Translations under genes and position numbers: made by a program
Shown: positions 43,491-54,158 of the stretch, one piece after another
How positions within the stretch are numbered: position 1 is the stretch's first letter
Layout of the letters: each line of letters opens with the position of its first letter
From: Paenirhizobium cremeum
Lineage (GTDB): Bacteria > Pseudomonadota > Alphaproteobacteria > Rhizobiales > Rhizobiaceae
Assembly (NCBI RefSeq): GCF_022884085.1
Contig: NZ_JAGGCS010000004.1
Coordinates: forward strand, 52,599 to 116,598
DNA: 64,000 bases
Direction of reading: 5' to 3'
Notes under the pieces: generated by a model
The model's database searches: none
The model's input: only the letters and a program-made list of their open reading frames with translations
Told to the model about the DNA's origin: nothing

Positions 43491-45416
43491 ATGCCGAGTA
43501 GATTGAGACCACCGATAGGACGTATCGCGTTTCGGACGGCCGGCACTGCATTCACGCTTGCTGCAAGCCTCTGTTTTTCGCTGGTCTTTGCCGACGAAGC
43601 CTACGCATTCAAGATTTTTGGCATTACCATCTTCGGTGACGACGAAGCGGAGGTCACAGTCCTCGATCCCGTCCGCTATACCGTCTCTTTCGATAGCGAC
43701 GGTTCCGACAAGGAACTCGCCGACGCACTGAACCGCACTTCGCTCCTCGTCAGCGACGAGAAAAAACCGGTTTCCGGAGATCTCGGCGTGGTCATCAAGG
43801 CGCGCGACGACCGGGACCGGCTGATCGCAACTCTTTACGAAAATGCCCGTTACGGCGGAGTTGTCACAGTCACCGTCGCGGGTCAGAATCTCGACCTGCT
43901 GCCGCCGAATCCGTCCTTCGATCGCTCGGCTCCGGTTCCGGTCTCCGTCAGAATCGACCCCGGCCCTCTCTTCACACTCGGCGACGTCAGGCTGGAAGGG
44001 GATGCCGCGCGGCTCGACCCGACCGCATACGATCTTCGCACCGGCGGTCCGGCCGGCTCGCTGGTGATTCTGAAAGCCGGCAACAAGATCGTGGACGACC
44101 TGAAGGCAGAAGGCAGGCCGCTGGCGGAGCTGACGAAACGCGAGGTGGTCGCCGATCACGAGACGAACACCATCGACGTCGTACTTGCCGCCGAGGCCGG
44201 TCCCGTGGCGCCGCTTGGACCGATTGCCGTCAAGGGTGCCCGCAAGGTCGATGAGGCCTTCATCCGCCGATATTCGCGGCTCCAGCCGGGCCAGCAATAT
44301 TCGCCCGAGCAGTTGCGCAAGGCCGGCGAGCGGCTCCGCGCGCTCGGCGTATTCTCCAGCGTGACCATCGAGCAAGCCGACAAGCTCGCGAGCGATGGCA
44401 CGCTGCCGCTCGGAATTATCGTATCGGAAGGCAAGCACCGCTACTTCGGTTTCGGCGCCAGCATGTCCTCGATCGACGGCCTCGGTCTGCAGGGCTATTG
44501 GGGCCATCGCAACCTCTTCGGCCAGGCGGAATCGCTGCGGCTGGAAGGAACGGTCAGTGGCCTCGGCGACGGAAACATCATCGACGACCTCGACTATTCC
44601 GCCGGCATAACCTTCATAAAGCCCGGTGCCTTCTTCCCGTCCGCGACGCTGGAAGCCAGCATCAAGGGTACGACGCTCACCACGGATTCCTACGACGCGA
44701 ATTCCATTGCCGGAAAGGTCACCCTCGCCTACGAGATCAGTGACTACGATACCGTCAGCGGCGGTCTTTCGCTGACCTATGACGACATCGACGACGCCTT
44801 CGGCAATAACAGCTACCTGACATTCGGACTCCCCATCGGCTATATTCGCGATACGCGAGACAACAAGCTCAACCCGACCGAGGGCTACTACGCATCGGTG
44901 ACTGCGATCCCGAGCTACGAGATCACCGGGAGCACCTTCTTTTCGTCCTTCGAAGGCTCGGTCTCCGGCTATTACGGCATCGGGGCGGAAGATCGCGTGG
45001 TTCTTGCCGCGAAACTGTCGGCCGGAACCCTGCTCGGCGCCGGCGACCTGAAAGCCATTCCGGCGACACGCCGCTTTTTTGCCGGAGGCGGAGGCTCGGT
45101 GCGGGGTTACGCCTACCAGGAGATTTCTCCCTATAACGACAATGACGACGCAACGGGCGGTCGTTCTTATGCCCTTGGCTCCTTCGAGGCACGGGTGAAC
45201 ATCACGGAGAGGATCGGAATCGTGCCTTTTCTCGACATCGGCAGCGTCTCGACGGCGAATTTTCCGGATTTCTCAGATCTGCGCATGGGAGCGGGCATAG
45301 GCCTGCGCTATATGACGCCATTCGGACCATTGAGACTTGACGTCGCCATGCCGCTCGACCGCTATGACGGCGGCAGCCAATACGGCATTTATGCCGGGAT
45401 CGGGCAGAGTTTCTGA
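43491..45416 (+). CDS. tamA: Translocation and assembly module TamA
   Basis: 641 aa. A signal peptide ending near AYA is followed by POTRA domains (about 40-270) and a C-terminal Omp85 beta-barrel with the closing segments FFAGGGGSVRGYAYQEISP (RGF-type lid motif) and LRYMTPFGPLRLDVAMPL. TamA sits in the outer membrane and, with TamB, aids autotransporter or phospholipid traffic. tamB follows after 31 bp. Confidence 0.9.
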   Translation: MPSRLRPPIGRIAFRTAGTAFTLAASLCFSLVFADEAYAFKIFGITIFGDDEAEVTVLDPVRYTVSFDSDGSDKELADALNRTSLLVSDEKKPVSGDLGVVIKARDDRDRLIATLYENARYGGVVTVTVAGQNLDLLPPNPSFDRSAPVPVSVRIDPGPLFTLGDVRLEGDAARLDPTAYDLRTGGPAGSLVILKAGNKIVDDLKAEGRPLAELTKREVVADHETNTIDVVLAAEAGPVAPLGPIAVKGARKVDEAFIRRYSRLQPGQQYSPEQLRKAGERLRALGVFSSVTIEQADKLASDGTLPLGIIVSEGKHRYFGFGASMSSIDGLGLQGYWGHRNLFGQAESLRLEGTVSGLGDGNIIDDLDYSAGITFIKPGAFFPSATLEASIKGTTLTTDSYDANSIAGKVTLAYEISDYDTVSGGLSLTYDDIDDAFGNNSYLTFGLPIGYIRDTRDNKLNPTEGYYASVTAIPSYEITGSTFFSSFEGSVSGYYGIGAEDRVVLAAKLSAGTLLGAGDLKAIPATRRFFAGGGGSVRGYAYQEISPYNDNDDATGGRSYALGSFEARVNITERIGIVPFLDIGSVSTANFPDFSDLRMGAGIGLRYMTPFGPLRLDVAMPLDRYDGGSQYGIYAGIGQSF

Positions 45417-45447
45417 TGGACCGTTACGACAGGAAGACGAAACCCGG

Positions 45448-48400
45448 ATGCTGAAGCGCCTGATCATATGGATCCGTCGATTGTTCGCCTATACGGCAGG
45501 CGGAACGCTTGCGCTTGCCATCGTCGCGATCCTGTTCGGCGGCTTCACGACGGCCGGCGCCGGCATGGTCACCAACTGGCTCTCGGCCCTGCTTTCGACA
45601 CCCGAGCGACGCATCACCATCGACGGTGCCGGGCCACTGCTGACAGGCGCACTGCGCGTCGAGCACCTGGCGATCGCCGATGGCGAGGGCGTCTATGCGG
45701 AGATCGACAATCTGGCGCTCGACTGGACCCCGCTGGATCTTCTATCGGGCACCTTCCGGGCCCTGCGCCTGGCCGCAGACAGGGTGAAGATCGACCGCCC
45801 GCCTGTCGCATCCGCCGGACAGACCCAAAACGACGGCGGATTTTCCCTGCCGGTCGCGATTGCCATCAAGAAACTGGAGCTGCCGGCGATCGATATCGGT
45901 GCCGCGCTTGCAAGTCGGGACGTCCGTCTCTCTCTCACCGGTTCCGGCAGGGCTTCCGGCGACACGATAACCGCGCACATCGAGGCACAGCGTCCCGGCT
46001 CACCTGAAACAAGCCTGCGTGCCGATTTCGTTTACGCACCCGCAAAGAACCGTCTGCAGGTCGCCGCCAATCTCGCGGAACCTTCCGGCGGGCTCCTCGC
46101 CAACCTGCTGAAGTTGCCGGGCGCACCCGCTGTCGATCTGACCGTCGACGGTGACGGACCGCTGTCCGACTGGCAAGGAAAGATTGCTGCAAAGCTCGAT
46201 GGACGGCCTACCCTCGCCGTCCAGGCGACCCACCGGCAATCAACCGATGGCACCCGCCGCATTCTGGTCGAGGGCGGCGGCCGGTTCGATGCCATACTCC
46301 CACCGGGATTGCGGCCGCCCTTTGCCGACGAAACGACAATCGATCTCGATGCGAGCCTCACCCGCAATGGCGCAATCCAGATCGACCGTGGCGCCTTGTC
46401 GACCGGAGCGCTCTCCCTTTCCGCATCAGGGCGTTATGATCCCGAAGGAGAAAATGATCTTTCGGCCGAGCTCACTGGACTGAAAGGCCCCGTCGATTTC
46501 AGCTATGAAAGCAATGGAGAAGCCGTCACTGCAGCCATCCGGGAAGCGAGCCTCTCGCTGCGCGGCCGTGCCGACGCCGCCCTCTTCGAAATGTCCGCCA
46601 AGCTGGACAAGGTGAAGGCCGCCCAAGGCGAATTCGCCGGGCTTGCCCTGGAGGCGAAGAGCAGGGCCTTCAACCTGACGAACATGACCGGCCGCATCGA
46701 AACGATGGTGACCCTGACCGGCATGCAGTTTGTCAACGCCGAACTCAACCGTCTCCTGCAGGCGCCGATGACGTTGAAGGCGCCGATCGTACTTGCCGCA
46801 ACCGCGGTCGGGCTGGAGGCCGCCACCATCGAGAGCGCCAGCATAGGGGGCACCGTGGTCGGTCAATATGCGCTTGAGGACAAGCGCCTGACCGGCCGGT
46901 TCGAACTCTTCGGCATTCCCGGCATTCTTCCGGATGCCGTCGCCGCCAAGCTGCGCGACACCATCCGCGTCTCTGGCAACCTCAACTACAATCTTCCGCA
47001 GGATATCAGGCTGAACAACCTGAAGATCACTACCAATCTTGGGGAAGCCACGGGCAATATCGAACTCGACGCGGAAAAAAAGCTGACCGCCGATCTCGCC
47101 GGCCGCATTGCCGATATCGGCGCGATCGTAGAAAACACCACCGGGCCCTCCGATTTCTCGCTCGCCGCAAGCGGACCTTTGGAGGCGCTGATTGCCCGTC
47201 TTTCGCTCCGAAGCGACGCTGCAACGGTTGCGGGCCGCAAGCTTGAGGGCTTCACGATCGATGTCGAGGGCACGGCGGACAAGACCGCACCGAAGGGAAC
47301 CCTGCGGATGGCCGGCCGTATCGACGAACAGCAGGTACAGGGCACGGCGGATCTCGTTGCCGAAAATGGCCGCTCCGCCATTCCGGCCCTGAACATCACC
47401 GTCGGCAGCAACAGGCTGGACGGCGCAATCGCCTTTTCACCCGCTTTCCTGCCGTCGGGGAACCTGACATTCGATTTTCCTGACATCGGCCTGCTCGCTG
47501 CCTTCGCCGGACAGACGGCGGCCGGTGATCTCAAGGGCACGATCGCCCTGCAGGAAAATAACGGAAAGCTGGCCGCGCAGATCGCCGCTTCCGGCTCAAA
47601 TCTCAAGCGGGACACCCTTGCGGTAGCCAAGCCCGACCTGCGGCTGAATATCTCCGATCTCGCCGCTTTCGCGGTCGAGGGAACAATCTCCGCGGCCGAG
47701 GTCAAGAGCGGGACGAACCGGGTCGAGAATCCCAATCTTTCCTTCAACCGTCAGGGCAGCCGTACCGCTTTCGATCTGAACGCCCGCTACGATGCGAGTC
47801 CTCTTGTCGTGACAGGCAGCGTCGAGCAGCAGGAGGGCGGGATGGCTATCGCTCTCGACAAGGCGTCCGCGACACCCGGTGGCATCTCCCTGAAACTCGC
47901 GCGGCCGGCCGCACTGCGCCTGAGCGAAGGAACCTTGACCATCAGGACGGCCACGATCGTCGCCGGCAGTGGCTCGGTCGACATCAAGGGCAGCGCCGGT
48001 CACGAGCTTGATCTGACCGTAACGCTTGACCGGCTACCGGCCTCGCTGGCGGCAAAGGCAGCACCGAACCTATCGCCGGAGGGCGTCATATCCGGCACGT
48101 TGAAGGTCAAGGGTCCGACCGCCGCCCCCGCTCTCGCCTATCGTCTCGACTGGGCAAATGCCGGTATCGCGCAAACCAGGTCGTCCGGCATCGGCACTTT
48201 CTCCGTCTCCGCGAACGGCGAGTTCAAGGATCAGAATCTTTCCCTCGACACCAGGGTCACCGGCCAGCAGGGGTTGGCCTTTGCCGGCGGGGGAACGTTG
48301 GGGCTGGCCGGAAGCCGGCCGATCAACATGAAATTCACCGGCAACCTGTCTTTCGCAGCCTTGGGAAGCATCCTCTCCGGCCAAGGCCTGGTGCTCGAGG

Positions 48401-49605
48401 GCAATGCCACAGCCGATGTGGCCATTACCGGCAATGCCGGCGCGCCCGAAATCAACGGTACGGCGAGAACCGCCGGCGCCAGACTGATCGATGTCCGCCG
48501 CAACCTTGCGCTCGAACAGCTGGCCGCCACAGTCAGCCTTCGCGGCGACCGGGCGGACATCACCGAACTCACCGGCAAACTGGCAAGCGGCGGTCGCATT
48601 TCCGGCAGCGGCACAATCGACATCCGTGCACCGGGGCTGCCGGCCGATATCGCCATCACGCTGGACAAAGCCGTCTATGTCGACGGAACGATGGTCGCCA
48701 GCACGGCCGACGGCAAACTTGCCCTCAAGGGACCGCTGCTCAACAATCCCGTGCTTTCTGGAACCATTTCACTTTCCAGGACCGCGATCACCATCCCTGA
48801 GAAATTGCCCGCCAGTCTTTCCCAGCTCGATATCCGGCACAAGAACGCGCCGGCTGCCGTCAGGAGCCAGATGGCCAAGGTCACCAAGAGCGAAGAGCAT
48901 GGCTCCTCCTCCACCATTGCGCTCGATCTCACCGTTTCGTCGCCGACGCAGATCTTCGTGCGCGGGCGCGGGATTGATGCTGAACTCGGTGGTACGGTGC
49001 GGGTCACCGGAACGGCGGCAGCGCCAAATGTCTCCGGCGCCTTCGATCTGAGGCGCGGCCGCATGTCTATCCTGACCAAGCGGCTGGAATTCACCGAAGG
49101 CACGATCACCTTCGGCGGCGGTCTCATTCCGATCCTCGACATGGAAGCCAGCACGACATCGGGCACCACCACGATCACCATAAAGATAGCCGGTTTCGCC
49201 AACGATCCAGCGGTTTCCTTCTCCTCCTCTCCCGCATTGCCACAGGACGAAATTCTGGCACAGCTGATCTTCGGCCAGTCGATGTCACGCCTCTCCGCTC
49301 TGCAGATCGCCCAGCTCGCCGACGCGGCAAGCCAGCTCGCCGGCGGCCGCTCGACCTCGCTTTTCCAGAGCCTGCGCTCCACACTCGGTGTGGACGACCT
49401 CGATATTTCCACCGACGAGACCGGCCAGACCAATGTCAGCGCCGGCAAATACCTGAATAACCGCACCTATATCGAGCTGCAGCAAAGCGGCTCGGGTCAG
49501 AGCAAGGCCGTCATCAACCTCGACGTCGGCCGCGGCGTGAAGCTGAAGGGCGAAGCGGGAGCGGAAGGCGCGGGTGGCGGTATCTTTTACGAAAAAGAAT
49601 ATTGA
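45448..49605 (+). CDS. tamB: Translocation and assembly module TamB
   Basis: 1385 aa from the ATG at 45448 (MLKRLIIWIRRLFAY). An N-terminal anchor helix (GGTLALAIVAILFGGFTTAG) precedes a long repetitive beta-taco domain of the AsmA/TamB type, and a C-terminal DUF490 domain (about 1050-1385) that contacts TamA. TamB bridges the inner and outer membranes. The composition is uniform, with no sign of insertion. Confidence 0.9.
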   Translation: MLKRLIIWIRRLFAYTAGGTLALAIVAILFGGFTTAGAGMVTNWLSALLSTPERRITIDGAGPLLTGALRVEHLAIADGEGVYAEIDNLALDWTPLDLLSGTFRALRLAADRVKIDRPPVASAGQTQNDGGFSLPVAIAIKKLELPAIDIGAALASRDVRLSLTGSGRASGDTITAHIEAQRPGSPETSLRADFVYAPAKNRLQVAANLAEPSGGLLANLLKLPGAPAVDLTVDGDGPLSDWQGKIAAKLDGRPTLAVQATHRQSTDGTRRILVEGGGRFDAILPPGLRPPFADETTIDLDASLTRNGAIQIDRGALSTGALSLSASGRYDPEGENDLSAELTGLKGPVDFSYESNGEAVTAAIREASLSLRGRADAALFEMSAKLDKVKAAQGEFAGLALEAKSRAFNLTNMTGRIETMVTLTGMQFVNAELNRLLQAPMTLKAPIVLAATAVGLEAATIESASIGGTVVGQYALEDKRLTGRFELFGIPGILPDAVAAKLRDTIRVSGNLNYNLPQDIRLNNLKITTNLGEATGNIELDAEKKLTADLAGRIADIGAIVENTTGPSDFSLAASGPLEALIARLSLRSDAATVAGRKLEGFTIDVEGTADKTAPKGTLRMAGRIDEQQVQGTADLVAENGRSAIPALNITVGSNRLDGAIAFSPAFLPSGNLTFDFPDIGLLAAFAGQTAAGDLKGTIALQENNGKLAAQIAASGSNLKRDTLAVAKPDLRLNISDLAAFAVEGTISAAEVKSGTNRVENPNLSFNRQGSRTAFDLNARYDASPLVVTGSVEQQEGGMAIALDKASATPGGISLKLARPAALRLSEGTLTIRTATIVAGSGSVDIKGSAGHELDLTVTLDRLPASLAAKAAPNLSPEGVISGTLKVKGPTAAPALAYRLDWANAGIAQTRSSGIGTFSVSANGEFKDQNLSLDTRVTGQQGLAFAGGGTLGLAGSRPINMKFTGNLSFAALGSILSGQGLVLEGNATADVAITGNAGAPEINGTARTAGARLIDVRRNLALEQLAATVSLRGDRADITELTGKLASGGRISGSGTIDIRAPGLPADIAITLDKAVYVDGTMVASTADGKLALKGPLLNNPVLSGTISLSRTAITIPEKLPASLSQLDIRHKNAPAAVRSQMAKVTKSEEHGSSSTIALDLTVSSPTQIFVRGRGIDAELGGTVRVTGTAAAPNVSGAFDLRRGRMSILTKRLEFTEGTITFGGGLIPILDMEASTTSGTTTITIKIAGFANDPAVSFSSSPALPQDEILAQLIFGQSMSRLSALQIAQLADAASQLAGGRSTSLFQSLRSTLGVDDLDISTDETGQTNVSAGKYLNNRTYIELQQSGSGQSKAVINLDVGRGVKLKGEAGAEGAGGGIFYEKEY

Positions 49606-49644
49606 TCGGGAGAGCATCGTTCGATCGCTGTCCCCGCCCTCGTC

Positions 49645-50070
49645 TCAACCGACCTTGCTGGACTTCAGCAAAATGCTCGATTCCGTCGTATTGATACCCT
49701 CGATCAGGCGTATGCGCCGCAGGGTCTCGTCGAACGAAGCGAGGTCGCGATCCTCCAGTTCGGCGATGAAATCCCATCGGCCATTGGTGCTGTGGAGCGC
49801 CCTGACCTGCGGCAGACCACGCAGCTGATGGGCTACCCGATCGGCAAACTTGCCGATGACTTCGATCATCGCAATCGCCCTGACGCCGGCCGGCCTGATC
49901 TCGCTGCCGGTCCGGATCGTGAAGGCCGCGATCGTGCCATCCGCCACCATCCGCTCGATGCGCGCAGCCACCGTCGCACGCGATGCGCCCGTCATCGCCG
50001 CCAGAGACGAGGCGGAAATTCTTGCATTGTGGCGCAAAGCGCCGAGGATATCGCGATCGAGATCATCCAT
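49645..50070 (-). CDS. Lrp/AsnC family transcriptional regulator
   Basis: 141 aa. HTH region LDRDILGALRHNARISASSLA and an AsnC ligand domain (about 65-140) are clear. It is divergent from arginase with 131 bp between starts, so it probably controls rocF, as arginine-responsive Lrp-like regulators do in rhizobia. No canonical Lrp box was identified. Confidence 0.87.
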   Translation of the reverse strand: MDDLDRDILGALRHNARISASSLAAMTGASRATVAARIERMVADGTIAAFTIRTGSEIRPAGVRAIAMIEVIGKFADRVAHQLRGLPQVRALHSTNGRWDFIAELEDRDLASFDETLRRIRLIEGINTTESSILLKSSKVG

Positions 50071-50201
50071 ACGTACATTCTGTCAATCAAGTTCTACACT
50101 TTGTGCAATTTAACTGACTTTCCGACGATTTTCCATCTTTTTGCCAACAGCGACCTCGGCAAGAATTCCGGCTTTCAGCGCCAGTTCCGAAGGAGATGCG
50201 G

Positions 50202-51134
50202 ATGACAGACAAGAAGGCGGCAACACTCATCGGCGTTCCCCTTGAAGAAGGCTCCGGCCGTGGCGGTTGCGCCATGGGGCCGGCTGCGCTGCGCATTGCC
50301 GGCATCGGCCACGCACTCGGCGAACTCGGCTATGCCGTCACCGATATCGGCGACCTGCGTCCGGCGCCTGCGACGGACCTCCCTCGCCATCAAAACGCCC
50401 GGCACCTGCCCGTCGTCGCCGCCTTCGCGCGCGCGCTGGACGAGCACACCTACCAGGCGGCCCGTGCCGGAACCGTTCCCATCCTTCTCGGCGGCGATCA
50501 CAGCCTTTCGATGGGCAGCGTTTCGGGCATGGCGCGCCATGCCGCGGAACTCGGCCGTCCGCTCTATGTGCTGTGGTTGGACGCCCACGCCGATTTCAAT
50601 TCTCCTGAGACCTCGCCTTCCGGCAACATGCACGGCATGCCGGTCGCATTCTTCTGCGGCAAGGCCGAGTTCGCGCCCATCCTGCCAGGCGGCCGTCCTC
50701 TCGTCGATCCGAAGCACGTCTACCAGGTCGGCATCCGGTCCGTCGATGACGAGGAACGGGTGGCGATCATGAAAAACGGCGTCAAGGTTTTCGACATGCG
50801 CGCCATCGACGAGGAGGGCATAGGAGCGATCGTGCGCCGCATCATCGCCGAGGTCTCCGACGCCAACGGCCTGCTGCATGTCAGCCTTGACGTGGATTTC
50901 CTCGATCCGGATGTCGCGCCGGGCGTCGGCACCACCGTGCCGGGAGGAGCCACCTTCCGCGAGGCCCACCTCGTCATGGAAACGCTGCACGACAGCGGGC
51001 TCGTCTCCTCCCTCGATCTGGTTGAACTCAATCCCTTTCTTGATGATCGGGGCAAGAGTGCCCGTGTGATGGTCGAACTGGCGGCGAGTCTTTTCGGCCG
51101 CCGCGTCCTGGACCGCCCCACCCGCGCCGCCTGA
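50202..51134 (+). CDS. rocF: Arginase
   Basis: 310 aa from the ATG at 50202; GGAG is at the best spacing from this ATG (the ATG at 50196 touches it). Manganese-binding GGDHSLSMG, DAHADFN and SLDVDFLDPDVAPG are present. It hydrolyses arginine to ornithine and urea. It is divergent from an Lrp-type regulator. Confidence 0.93.
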   Translation: MTDKKAATLIGVPLEEGSGRGGCAMGPAALRIAGIGHALGELGYAVTDIGDLRPAPATDLPRHQNARHLPVVAAFARALDEHTYQAARAGTVPILLGGDHSLSMGSVSGMARHAAELGRPLYVLWLDAHADFNSPETSPSGNMHGMPVAFFCGKAEFAPILPGGRPLVDPKHVYQVGIRSVDDEERVAIMKNGVKVFDMRAIDEEGIGAIVRRIIAEVSDANGLLHVSLDVDFLDPDVAPGVGTTVPGGATFREAHLVMETLHDSGLVSSLDLVELNPFLDDRGKSARVMVELAASLFGRRVLDRPTRAA

Positions 51135-51144
51135 CCGGCCAGGA

Positions 51145-51173
51145 GATCCCGGACATCACCATCGTCCGGGATC
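51145..51173 (+). terminator. Hairpin after arginase
   Basis: GATCCCGGAC (51145-51154) pairs perfectly with GTCCGGGATC (51164-51173), starting 10 bp after the stop. It has no U-run, so its terminator role is inferred. Confidence 0.5.
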
Positions 51174-51250
51174 GGATACCCCAGCACCACGAAGACAAAC
51201 CGCCAGATTTCGCACTGACGTAACGACATGTATGTCAGGGATCAAAGGGG

Positions 51251-51388
51251 ATGTCAGTGAAACCCGATCGGGGTCTTGATCGAGCCGATCGAGCGGAATA
51301 CGGCGCCTGCACCCTTTTCAGCCACCTGAGCGATTATCGAAAAATTATGCGCGCTATGGGTGAAACATTAACGCGAGCAGTGAATTAA
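51251..51388 (+). CDS. Possible small protein, 45 aa
   Basis: ATG 51251 to TAA 51388 within the spacer after arginase; a GGGA about nine bases upstream. It starts MSVKPDRGLDRADRAEYGAC and has no membrane segment. No family recognised; it could be a chance frame. The spacer 51135-51673 otherwise holds the arginase hairpin, AT-rich DNA and a palindrome. Confidence 0.25.
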   Translation: MSVKPDRGLDRADRAEYGACTLFSHLSDYRKIMRAMGETLTRAVN

Positions 51389-51431
51389 ATTTATACCTGA
51401 AAAAATATATAAGAGAGTATTTCATCTAAAT

Positions 51432-51475
51432 ATTACCGAGGGTTGATTTAATAATATTCATCAACCATCGGTAAT
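51432..51475. repeat. Imperfect 16-bp-arm palindrome in AT-rich spacer
   Basis: ATTACCGAGGGTTGAT (51432-51447) and ATCAACCATCGGTAAT (51460-51475) pair with one mismatch around a 12-base AT-rich loop. The surrounding ~150 bp are far more AT-rich than the genome. It is 198 bp upstream of the first chemoreceptor gene. It could be an operator, a transcript end or a remnant element. Confidence 0.55.
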
Positions 51476-51673
51476 TAAAAGCATAAAACTACAGCTGGAC
51501 CGTGGCCACCGAAAACTCACAACGATATTTTAACTAAAATACATATAAAAATGCTTCGAATATGAAACAACTCCCAGGGTAAATCTCGGGAGCGTGCGCC
51601 AGCTAGATTTGACATTTGCAAACTCCAATCTGCTGACGCGATTGAAACGGAACCTCGAAGCAAAGGCGTTGAT

Positions 51674-53461
51674 ATGACCTTCCTGATGCCCTTCGGTTCG
51701 GATGCAAAGGCCATCCTCGCCGCGATGACGAAATCGCTCGCAATCATCGAATTTGATTTGCAGGGCAACATTCTCGATGCCAACGAGAATTTCTGTAGGG
51801 CGCTGGGCTACGAACTCGCCGAAATCAAAGGCAAGCATCATCGCATATTCTGTGAACCCGCTTATGTAAGCTCTCCGGAATACAAGGATTTCTGGGCCAA
51901 GCTTGCTAAGGGCGAATTCGATGCGCGTGAATATAAGCGCATCGCGAAATCCGGAAAGGAAGTCTGGATCCAGGCGTCCTACAATCCGGTCTTCTCCGGC
52001 GGCAAGCCTTACAAGGTCGTGAAGTTCGCAACCGATATCACGGCGGCGAAGCTGAAGGCAGCCGAGGATGCCGGCAAGCTGGATGCGATCTCCCGGGCCC
52101 AGGCGATCATCGAATTCACGCCGGAAGGCGAAGTATTGAGCGCCAACGACAACTTTCTCACCACCCTTGGCTATACTCTGCCCGAGATCAGGGGCAAGCA
52201 TCATTCGATGTTCTGCGAACCCTCCTATGTCCAGAGCAGCGACTACAAGCTCTTCTGGAAGAAACTCGCAAACGGCGATTTCGTCGCGGAAGAATTCAAA
52301 CGCATCGGCAAGGGAGGCAAGATCGTCTGGATACAGGCATCCTACAATCCGATCTTCGACATGAACGGCAGGGTCTTCAAGGTCGTCAAGTTTGCGACAG
52401 ACATCACCGAACGCGTGCGCGCCGTGGACGATCTGGCCGCCGGCCTGACCGCGCTGGCCAATGGCGACCTGACGGCAAGGATAGAGAAACCCTTCATTCC
52501 GACCCTCGAAAAGGTTCGAGTGGACTTCAACGCGTCGATCGAGAAACTGCAGGCAGCCATGCGCACTGTCGGAGAAAATGCAGAGGGTATCGCCGCCGGT
52601 TCGGCGGAGATTCGTTCGGCGTCCGACAGCCTCGCAACGAGAACACAGCAGCAGGCGGCAGCCGTCGAGGAAACCGCCGCCGCCCTGGAAGAGATCACGC
52701 AGACCGTTGCCGACAGCTCGAAACGCGCCGGCGAGGCGGGACAACTGGTCGCCCGCACCAAGGCCGCCGCCGAGAAATCCGGCGCGGTGGTCAAGAACGC
52801 AATCGGCGCCATGGGCCAGATCGAAAATTCGTCCCATGAAATCTCCAATATTATCGGCGTGATCGACGACATCGCCTTCCAGACGAACCTTCTGGCGCTC
52901 AACGCCGGCGTCGAAGCCGCGCGCGCCGGCGAAGCCGGGAAGGGCTTTGCGGTCGTCGCCCAGGAAGTCCGCGAACTCGCCCAACGCTCCGCCAATGCGG
53001 CAAAGGAGATCAAGACGCTGATCAATACCTCCGGCGACCACGTCAAGAACGGCGTCTCGCTGGTCGGCGAGACCGGGAAGGCACTCGACCAGATCGTTGC
53101 AGAGGTCCAGGAAATCGATCGCAACGTGATGGCGATCGTCGAGGCGTCTCGCGAGCAATCGACGGCGCTTCAGGAGATCAACAAGGCCGTCAACGGCATG
53201 GACCAGAATACCCAGCAGAACGCAGGCATGGTCGAGGAAACGACCGCAGCAAGCCACAGTCTTGCGCGGGAGGCCGAAACGCTCCGCAATCTCCTGGCAC
53301 AGTTTAGATTTGGGCAACACTCTTCCGTTACAGTCAAGGTAGCGCGTCCTGATGCCTCGCCCGTCGCATCCCCGGCACGCACTCTAATCGCAAAGGTAGC
53401 CCGCGCCACCGGCGGCGCGGCCGCTTCTGCCCAGGCACAGGAAAGTTGGGAAGAATTCTGA
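51674..53461 (+). CDS. Soluble dual-PAS methyl-accepting chemotaxis protein
   Basis: 595 aa with no transmembrane segment. Two PAS domains (about 18-120 and 140-240) share near-identical motifs such as [11 protein letters not shown] and [11 protein letters not shown] and end in [15 protein letters not shown]-like linker and a signalling domain with the hairpin [21 protein letters not shown] follow. The C-terminus ends SWEEF, like CheR/CheB-tethering pentapeptides. It resembles cytoplasmic AerC-type energy or oxygen receptors. It overlaps cheW as TGATG. Confidence 0.9.
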   Translation: MTFLMPFGSDAKAILAAMTKSLAIIEFDLQGNILDANENFCRALGYELAEIKGKHHRIFCEPAYVSSPEYKDFWAKLAKGEFDAREYKRIAKSGKEVWIQASYNPVFSGGKPYKVVKFATDITAAKLKAAEDAGKLDAISRAQAIIEFTPEGEVLSANDNFLTTLGYTLPEIRGKHHSMFCEPSYVQSSDYKLFWKKLANGDFVAEEFKRIGKGGKIVWIQASYNPIFDMNGRVFKVVKFATDITERVRAVDDLAAGLTALANGDLTARIEKPFIPTLEKVRVDFNASIEKLQAAMRTVGENAEGIAAGSAEIRSASDSLATRTQQQAAAVEETAAALEEITQTVADSSKRAGEAGQLVARTKAAAEKSGAVVKNAIGAMGQIENSSHEISNIIGVIDDIAFQTNLLALNAGVEAARAGEAGKGFAVVAQEVRELAQRSANAAKEIKTLINTSGDHVKNGVSLVGETGKALDQIVAEVQEIDRNVMAIVEASREQSTALQEINKAVNGMDQNTQQNAGMVEETTAASHSLAREAETLRNLLAQFRFGQHSSVTVKVARPDASPVASPARTLIAKVARATGGAAASAQAQESWEEF

Positions 53462-53940
53462 TGGCAACGACGATCAACTCCACGACCTTCGGCGGGGAAA
53501 CCCTCGAAATCATCGCCTTCCGCCTGCATGACCAGGAATTCTGCGTGAAGACGACCACCATCCGCGAAATCCGCGGCTGGGCTCCGTCGACACCGATCCC
53601 GCATGCCCCGGCCGACGTTATCGGCGTCATGAACCTGCGCGGTTCGGTGATCCCGATCATCGACCTCGCTTACAAGCTTGGCATGAAGAGCACCGTCGCC
53701 AACGAGCGGTCGGCCATCGTCGTTGCCGAAGTGCACAACATGGTCATCGGCATGCTGGTCGATCGGGTTTCCGATATCCTCACCATCTCGTCGAGCCAGG
53801 TGCAGCCAGTTCCGGAAATCTCGGCCTCCTTCGACAAATCCTTCTCCGAAGGCATCATCGCCAACGAGAACGGCATGATCTGCTTCCTGAACCTTTCCAA
53901 AATGTTCAAGGGCAACGAAGCGGACGACCTCGCGGCCTGA
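53461..53940 (+). CDS. cheW: Chemotaxis coupling protein CheW
   Basis: 159 aa from the ATG at 53461, overlapping the previous stop. CheW fold with VIGVMNLRGSVIPIIDLAYKLG. It bridges receptors and CheA. Lying between two chemoreceptor genes but without cheA suggests it feeds these receptors into a remote chemotaxis core. A terminator follows. Confidence 0.92.
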   Translation: MATTINSTTFGGETLEIIAFRLHDQEFCVKTTTIREIRGWAPSTPIPHAPADVIGVMNLRGSVIPIIDLAYKLGMKSTVANERSAIVVAEVHNMVIGMLVDRVSDILTISSSQVQPVPEISASFDKSFSEGIIANENGMICFLNLSKMFKGNEADDLAA

Positions 53941-53973
53941 TCCTTTTCTAATAGAATAGATGGGATTGCTTTG

Positions 53974-53998
53974 AAGGCTCCATTCGTGGGGCCTTTTT
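53974..53998 (+). terminator. Intrinsic terminator after cheW
   Basis: AAGGCTCC (53974-53981) and GGGGCCTT (53988-53995) pair with one G-T, followed by TTT. It separates the first receptor-cheW unit from the second receptor gene. Confidence 0.75.
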
Positions 53999-54158
53999 CG
54001 TCTTGCGCTTCCCCTCCGTATTTGCGTTTATCAAAATTTACTTATGAAATTAGAAGATTATTAAATGTGAAAATGCCATCTTTGCGTGTATTTCGGTGTG
54101 GTCGCCGAAATGACGGCACAGCTGGAGAGAGGACGCAGCCAGGGGAAAGGCAACTCGG

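Noticed and set aside
51530..53320. Long open frame on the minus strand opposite the first chemoreceptor
   Set aside because: It mirrors the codon periodicity of the chemoreceptor, has no recognisable domain, and such antisense frames are common in GC-rich genomes.
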